In this document: positions 6,259 through 9,753 of the stretch, one piece after another
Position numbering within the stretch: the first letter of the stretch is position 1
How the letters are laid out: each line of letters opens with the position of its first letter
From: Gammaproteobacteria bacterium
Lineage (GTDB): Bacteria; Pseudomonadota; Gammaproteobacteria; Eutrophobiales; Eutrophobiaceae
Assembly (NCBI GenBank): GCA_016844485.1
Contig: JAENIZ010000079.1
Location: 1-9,753 of the forward strand
Length of the DNA stretch: 9,753 nt
Direction of reading: 5' to 3'
The notes under the pieces: model-generated
Database searches by the model: none
Told to the model about the DNA's origin: nothing
The model's input: only the letters and a program-made list of their open reading frames with translations
Translations under genes and position numbers: made by a program

Positions 6259-7416
6259 TTACCGGTTTGATTCGTTATCGATATCTACAATGTCTTCGGA
6301 ATGTACAGGCATAAACCATTTTTGCGCAATAAATGTCGGGATAACAGCGCTGGTGACCACTACGCCAACCAGCACAGAATACTGTACCTGATCGATATAG
6401 CCCGCATTCAGCCCAAAGACGCTGGAGATAGTACCAAAAGTCAGCCCGGTACTCATCAACAGAGTAGTGTATATCTCACCCCGCGGAAGATAGCGTTTTG
6501 CAAAGAAATATACACCTACAAATTTTGTCAGCATCTTCAGTAGGAACAGAATGGTAAACAGGCCAAATGCTGAGTAGATCATCGGGATTGATATCTTCAG
6601 GCCGCCGACGATAAAGAACAACGGAGTAATAACGGCGTATGCAACAGTACGTAACCGGTTGCGTAACTCTTTTGTCTGTGAGGTCTCGCTGAAATGCCTG
6701 GACATCAGCAGTCCAAGCAAAAAGGCCGGTAAGACGGCGTGGCCATCACCGAGTTTTGCGAAGTAAATAAAAATAAGCAGTAGTAGAAAAATGTATTTAA
6801 TCTCCGGCTCAATGACTTTGTTTTTTAATCTCGGATTTTCTAGAACACGGTGCGAGAAGTTGACGGCAACTACTATGACAAGTACAGCAATTCCCACAAA
6901 CAAGGCGGTGTACCAAGTCGGCTCCAGAAAGACGATGCTCAAGGCCAAGGCTGTGCCCATATCGGTGATGAAGGTTGCAGCCATAAGAATCTTGCCCAGT
7001 TCGGTACGGTTTAACCCTGTCTCGACCAGCACGGCATAAACCACCGCGAGTGATGTAGTAGACAGAGCAATACCAGCAATCAGTGCGGAATTGATATTCC
7101 AGTTAACAACATAGTAAACGAATAAAAAGACCCCGATAAATGGCAGAAAAAACGAAAATGAACCGATGAGAAAACTCTCCTTGAATTTTTCTTTCATGAG
7201 TTGGGTATCGATCTCCGTCCCGGCCAGGTAAGTCAGGAGTATCCCGCCAAAAGTCGCCATATATAACATCCATTCTTCAGCTCGAAGACCCAGGTTACCG
7301 GCAATAGCGCCCAATGTAATCTCGATAATTGCAACAGATAGACCAAACCAGAGAGAGATGAGGCTGGCTAAGAAAATCAATAACCCTACAATCAACGGTA
7401 TGATATCAGCATGCAT
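6259..7416 (-). CDS. Cation:proton antiporter, CPA2 (NapA/KefB-like) family
   Basis: Inner-membrane exchanger of Na+ or K+ for protons, about 12-13 hydrophobic helices in 385 residues. Family marks include the unwound-helix region ALSTTSLAVVYAVL (117-130), the ion-site helix MAATFITDMGTALALS (145-160) with Asp152, the helix PLFFIVGGLKI (265-275), lysines 294 and 298 in FLLKMLTKFVG as candidates for the conserved intramembrane Lys, and STGLTFGTISSV (322-333). The residue before the key Asp is Thr, where electrogenic CPA2 members have Asp, CPA1 members Asn and KefB/KefC Gln; this leaves stoichiometry and ion choice open. There is no C-terminal RCK/TrkA-N domain as in KefB/KefC, only a short acidic tail (HSEDIVDIDNES), so nucleotide gating is unlikely. 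The start is set by AAGGTGG (complement of 7424-7430), 7 bases before the ATG. It is transcribed toward serS with a 7-base gap. The substrate is not certain. Confidence 0.92.
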   Translation of the reverse strand: MHADIIPLIVGLLIFLASLISLWFGLSVAIIEITLGAIAGNLGLRAEEWMLYMATFGGILLTYLAGTEIDTQLMKEKFKESFLIGSFSFFLPFIGVFLFVYYVVNWNINSALIAGIALSTTSLAVVYAVLVETGLNRTELGKILMAATFITDMGTALALSIVFLEPTWYTALFVGIAVLVIVVAVNFSHRVLENPRLKNKVIEPEIKYIFLLLLIFIYFAKLGDGHAVLPAFLLGLLMSRHFSETSQTKELRNRLRTVAYAVITPLFFIVGGLKISIPMIYSAFGLFTILFLLKMLTKFVGVYFFAKRYLPRGEIYTTLLMSTGLTFGTISSVFGLNAGYIDQVQYSVLVGVVVTSAVIPTFIAQKWFMPVHSEDIVDIDNESNR

Positions 7417-7637
7417 GGGTCATCCACCTTAAATATTCAAGATCGAAATTCATTGTTGGAATGAGACAAGGCAGGATATTTCAAACTGCTGGCGCGCCTA
7501 CGTTTGTTCATTTCAATGAAACTTGTAGGCATCATTAGCACTGAAAGCGGTTAAAGGAGGAATGCCATCTCCTGTTGAGGGCCAGTATATGACAACTTGC
7601 CACGCGAGAAAAGAATATATAGTCTCCAAGCAAACTA
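7417..7637. other. 221-base gap between rarA and the antiporter gene, with leader stem-loop at 7496-7530
   Basis: No gene is supported here. A stem-loop is formed by GCCTAC (7496-7501) and GTAGGC (7525-7530), continued by GTTT (7502-7505) with AAAC (7519-7522) across a two-base bulge and a short CAT/ATG inner stem. No T tract follows on either strand, so it is not an intrinsic terminator. If a promoter for the antiporter-serS pair lies in this gap, the hairpin would be at or near its 5' leader. A second small dyad, AGGAG-N9-CTCCT (7555-7573), is followed on the minus strand by only TTT and is at best a weak end signal for rarA. The antiporter Shine-Dalgarno lies at 7424-7430. Confidence 0.4.
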
Positions 7638-8957
7638 CTATTTTTCTCTTTTATTTTTTCTAAGCTGCTCATCCAAAGCACGAAGGTTTTTAAGCTTTTC
7701 CGCGATTTTTATTTCCAGACCGCGATCTGTAGGATAGTAATACTGCTTCCCTTTCAGTTCTTCGGGAAAATAATTCTCTCCTGCTGCATAGGCCCCCACT
7801 TCATGATGTGCATAGCGGTAGTCCTTGCCATAGTCAAGCTCTTTCATCAACCGGGTCGGCGCGTTACGCAGATGCAAAGGAACTTCCAGCGATCCGTGCT
7901 CACGGGTGTCCCGCATGGCCGCATTGAATGCAGTGTACACAGCATTACTTTTCGGAGCACAGGCGAGGTACACAATGGCCTGTGCGATGGCCAGTTCCCC
8001 TTCCGGAGAGCCCAGCCGTTCCTGGGTCTCCCATGCATCAAGTGCAAGGCGCAAACCACGCGGGTCAGCATTGCCAATATCTTCCGAGGCCATGCGCACG
8101 ACCCGGCGTGCAACATATAAAGGATCACAACCGCCATCAAGCATCCGCGCAAACCAGTAAAGCGCCGCATCCGGCGCTGAACCGCGCACGGATTTATGCA
8201 ACGCGGAGATCTGATCGTAAAAGGCCTCGCCGCCTTTATCGAAACGCCGTAATGTACCGCCACTCAATACGTCATTCAGCAATTCATCCGTAATCTCGTT
8301 TTTTTCTGCAAGGTCTGCGGCAATCTCCAATAAATTTAATGCCCGTCGTGCATCACCATCGGCGATATCTGCAAGTTTCTGCAGGGGGCCTTCTTTTAAG
8401 GTTAATCCCAGTTTTGCGATCCCGCGCTCCTGATCCTGCAACGCCTTCCGCACAACAACCTTGATATCGTCTGGTTGCAATGCCTTTAATACATACACGC
8501 GCACACGGGAAAGCAAGGCATTATTCAGTTCAAACGAAGGATTTTCCGTAGTGGCGCCGATGAAGGTTACAGTCCCGTCTTCGACAAAGGGTAAAAAGGC
8601 GTCCTGTTGTGATTTGTTAAACCGGTGTGCCTCATCGACAAACAGGACTGTGTCCTTGTTATAGACCTCCCGGTATTGTTGTGCACGATCAATGGCTGCG
8701 CGGATATCTTTCACGCCGCTCAATACAGCAGAGATGGACAGAAATTGCGCATCGCAGGAACTGGCAATAATGCGAGCAAGTGTTGTTTTACCTGAACCCG
8801 GTGGTCCCCAGAACACCATGGAATGCAAGCGGCCTTGTTCTATCGCCAGGCGTAAGGGCTTGTCGGGTCCGAGGATATGTTCCTGTCCCACAAAGTCTTC
8901 AAGTTTCTGCGGCCGCATCCGGTCGGCAAGTGGATGATAGTCAGGTAACGCGGTCAT
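7638..8957 (-). CDS. rarA: Replication-associated recombination protein RarA (MgsA), AAA+ ATPase
   Basis: Clamp-loader-like AAA+ ATPase that acts at stalled or gapped replication forks; cytoplasmic homotetramer in E. coli, where it interacts with SSB. 439 residues against about 447 in E. coli. Marks include Walker A GPPGSGKT (51-58), Walker B VLFVDEAH (104-111), sensor 1 IGATTENPSF (133-142), arginine finger Arg151 in LLSRVRVY, and sensor 2 Arg204 in GDARRALNLLE (201-211). The MgsA C-terminal block includes YWFARMLDGGCDPLYVARR (267-285) and MASEDIGNADPRGL (289-302), ending with the typical FPEELKGKQYYYPTDRGLE (397-415). The open frame continues upstream to 9425, but the extension has no RarA similarity and overlaps the divergent gene, so the ATG at 8957 (MTALPDYHPLADRMRP) is chosen. 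No strong Shine-Dalgarno is seen. In E. coli rarA directly precedes serS; here the antiporter lies between them. Function is secure. Confidence 0.96.
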   Translation of the reverse strand: MTALPDYHPLADRMRPQKLEDFVGQEHILGPDKPLRLAIEQGRLHSMVFWGPPGSGKTTLARIIASSCDAQFLSISAVLSGVKDIRAAIDRAQQYREVYNKDTVLFVDEAHRFNKSQQDAFLPFVEDGTVTFIGATTENPSFELNNALLSRVRVYVLKALQPDDIKVVVRKALQDQERGIAKLGLTLKEGPLQKLADIADGDARRALNLLEIAADLAEKNEITDELLNDVLSGGTLRRFDKGGEAFYDQISALHKSVRGSAPDAALYWFARMLDGGCDPLYVARRVVRMASEDIGNADPRGLRLALDAWETQERLGSPEGELAIAQAIVYLACAPKSNAVYTAFNAAMRDTREHGSLEVPLHLRNAPTRLMKELDYGKDYRYAHHEVGAYAAGENYFPEELKGKQYYYPTDRGLEIKIAEKLKNLRALDEQLRKNKREK

Positions 8958-8997
8958 AGCGGCTGTATTAAACTGTAACTGTGCAATGATTACCAGT

Positions 8998-9034
8998 GTA
9001 TATTTATACCTATACTTTTGGATGTAATATCCAA
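8998..9034. promoter_or_regulatory. Two palindromes in the divergent rarA / sensor-transporter promoter region
   Basis: GTATA-TT-TATAC (8998-9009) and TTGGAT-N5-ATCCAA (9018-9034) lie near the centre of the 147-base gap between the divergent genes. The second is nearly continuous, with inner T/A pairing and one wobble. Their AT-rich cores could hold -10 elements in both directions: TATAAA reads on the minus strand toward rarA, and a TATAGT at 9081-9086 reads toward the right-hand gene. Well-spaced -35 boxes were not found. These are candidate operator sites, with function inferred from position only. Confidence 0.35.
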
Positions 9035-9104
9035 TCGATAACTCATTTTGAACAAAGAAATAACCAAACCACAGCGCAGATATAGTGTGGGTCGAACGCG
9101 CAAG

Positions 9105-9753
9105 ATGCTGCGCCATTTGAGTCAGATCGATATCCTGCGTGCCCTGCCACCTGAGGAAATCCAGGCGCTTGTACCCTATGTCAAACAGGTTATTTACCAT
9201 ACTGGTACTTGTCTTATGCGTGAAGGAGAAAAGGGCGATGCGCTGTATCTCATCGAGCATGGAAATGCCCGCGTTACCAAGGCAAGCACAGGTGAAACCT
9301 GGCAGGTCACCAGCGGAAGCGCGGTGGGCGAAGGTGCCCTGCTTACAGGCGATGTGCGCTCCGCAACTGTTACCGCCGAGACCGAATTGACAACATGGCG
9401 CGTGAGCCGTGAGGCATTTCAACAAGCGGTCACCTCTTCGCCGAGTTTAAAGCAAGCGCTCGAAGATCTCATGGAAGCCCGTCGCATAGGTATTCACAAA
9501 CCACTGCCCAGCTCGCGAGCGTGGATCGGCACTGCCCTGCGCGCTGCCGAGGCGCGTTCACACGATCTGCATATGTGGCAATGGTTGATGATATCAGGTA
9601 TGGCGTTGTGGCTTGCGCTACTCGGAAACAAATACTTTGAACTTGTTCATATACAAGCACATCAAGTTCTGTTTGCGTTGATTCAGTTAACGACGGGATT
9701 GCTGATCATCCAGGGTGCATGTGAGGCGTTTCTACATGGTGTGGAGCGACTCG
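9105..9753 (+). CDS. Cyclic-nucleotide-binding-domain protein fused to membrane segments, 3'-truncated by the window edge
   Basis: The frame runs open off the right end, 216 residues visible. Residues 1-125 are a cyclic-nucleotide-binding (CRP/PKA-type) domain: helical lead LSQIDILRALPPEEIQALVP, beta-roll CLMREGEKGDALYLIEHGNA (36-55), and phosphate-binding cassette VGEGALLTGDVRSATVT (74-90). The cassette keeps Glu76 and Arg85, the usual nucleotide contacts. After a basic linker (EARRIGIHKPLPSSRAW) come two hydrophobic helices, about 158-174 (WLMISGMALWLALLG) and 186-204 (HQVLFALIQLTTGLLIIQG). No helix-turn-helix is visible after the domain, so this is not a CRP-type regulator. It looks like a nucleotide-gated membrane protein; the second helix and EAFLHGVERL faintly recall cation/calcium exchangers, but that is a guess. 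The start is uncertain: the frame is open upstream to 9042, and TTG 9048 or GTG 9087 are alternatives. None has a good Shine-Dalgarno. Confidence 0.8.
   Translation, partial: MLRHLSQIDILRALPPEEIQALVPYVKQVIYHTGTCLMREGEKGDALYLIEHGNARVTKASTGETWQVTSGSAVGEGALLTGDVRSATVTAETELTTWRVSREAFQQAVTSSPSLKQALEDLMEARRIGIHKPLPSSRAWIGTALRAAEARSHDLHMWQWLMISGMALWLALLGNKYFELVHIQAHQVLFALIQLTTGLLIIQGACEAFLHGVERL

Noticed and set aside
7562..7666. Short plus-strand frame after AGGAGG (34 residues, starting MPSPVEGQYM)
   Set aside because: Only one base separates the Shine-Dalgarno match from the ATG, the frame runs into the antisense end of rarA, and the peptide shows no recognisable feature.
7639..8293. Several plus- and minus-strand open frames overlapping rarA
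   Set aside because: They are antisense or frame shadows of a strongly supported conserved gene and their translations show no domain pattern.
8958..9425. Upstream extension of the rarA open frame (about 156 extra residues)
   Set aside because: It has no RarA similarity, is antisense to the well-supported cyclic-nucleotide-binding gene, and includes the divergent promoter region. The ATG at 8957 gives the normal family start and length.

Overview
The window reads as chromosomal DNA of a proteobacterium, most likely a gammaproteobacterium of moderate GC. The evidence is the sequence character of PntB, SerRS and RarA, the rarA/serS neighbourhood (adjacent in E. coli and relatives), and a Pseudomonas-type NAD-dependent formate dehydrogenase. 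That enzyme is typical of methylotrophs and other bacteria that burn formate for NADH, so a C1- or formate-using lifestyle is plausible but not proven. No rRNA, tRNA, CRISPR array, insertion sequence or prophage gene was seen.

Left part (1-2500): the 3' three-quarters of pntB (proton-pumping transhydrogenase) ends in a strong intrinsic terminator. Then come an orphan PD-(D/E)xK restriction-endonuclease-like gene and a small coiled-coil/membrane-anchor gene broken by a one-base frame change. This 1.3 kb stretch is the only accessory-looking part of the window.

Middle (2560-4940): a LysR-type regulator with a GTG start is followed, in the same direction, by a complete NAD-dependent formate dehydrogenase. 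The 132-base gap between them holds several overlapping inverted repeats and a strong Shine-Dalgarno sequence, suggesting that the regulator controls the dehydrogenase. Formate dehydrogenase makes NADH and PntAB can convert NADH to NADPH, so the two redox systems may be functionally connected. A large hairpin sits between the converging formate dehydrogenase and serS genes.

Right part (4950-9753): on the minus strand, in transcription order, are rarA, a 221-base gap, a CPA2-type cation:proton antiporter, and serS 7 bases after it. Divergent from rarA is a 3'-truncated gene for a protein with a cyclic-nucleotide-binding domain followed by membrane segments. 

The most unusual features are in SerRS. 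Relative to E. coli it lacks about 23 residues of the tRNA-binding coiled-coil arm and has about 25 extra residues just before the TAE-loop/motif 2 region. I see no convincing new multi-gene system. The observations most worth following are the SerRS architecture, the formate dehydrogenase control region, the orphan nuclease with its broken neighbour, and the sensor-transporter fusion at the right edge.
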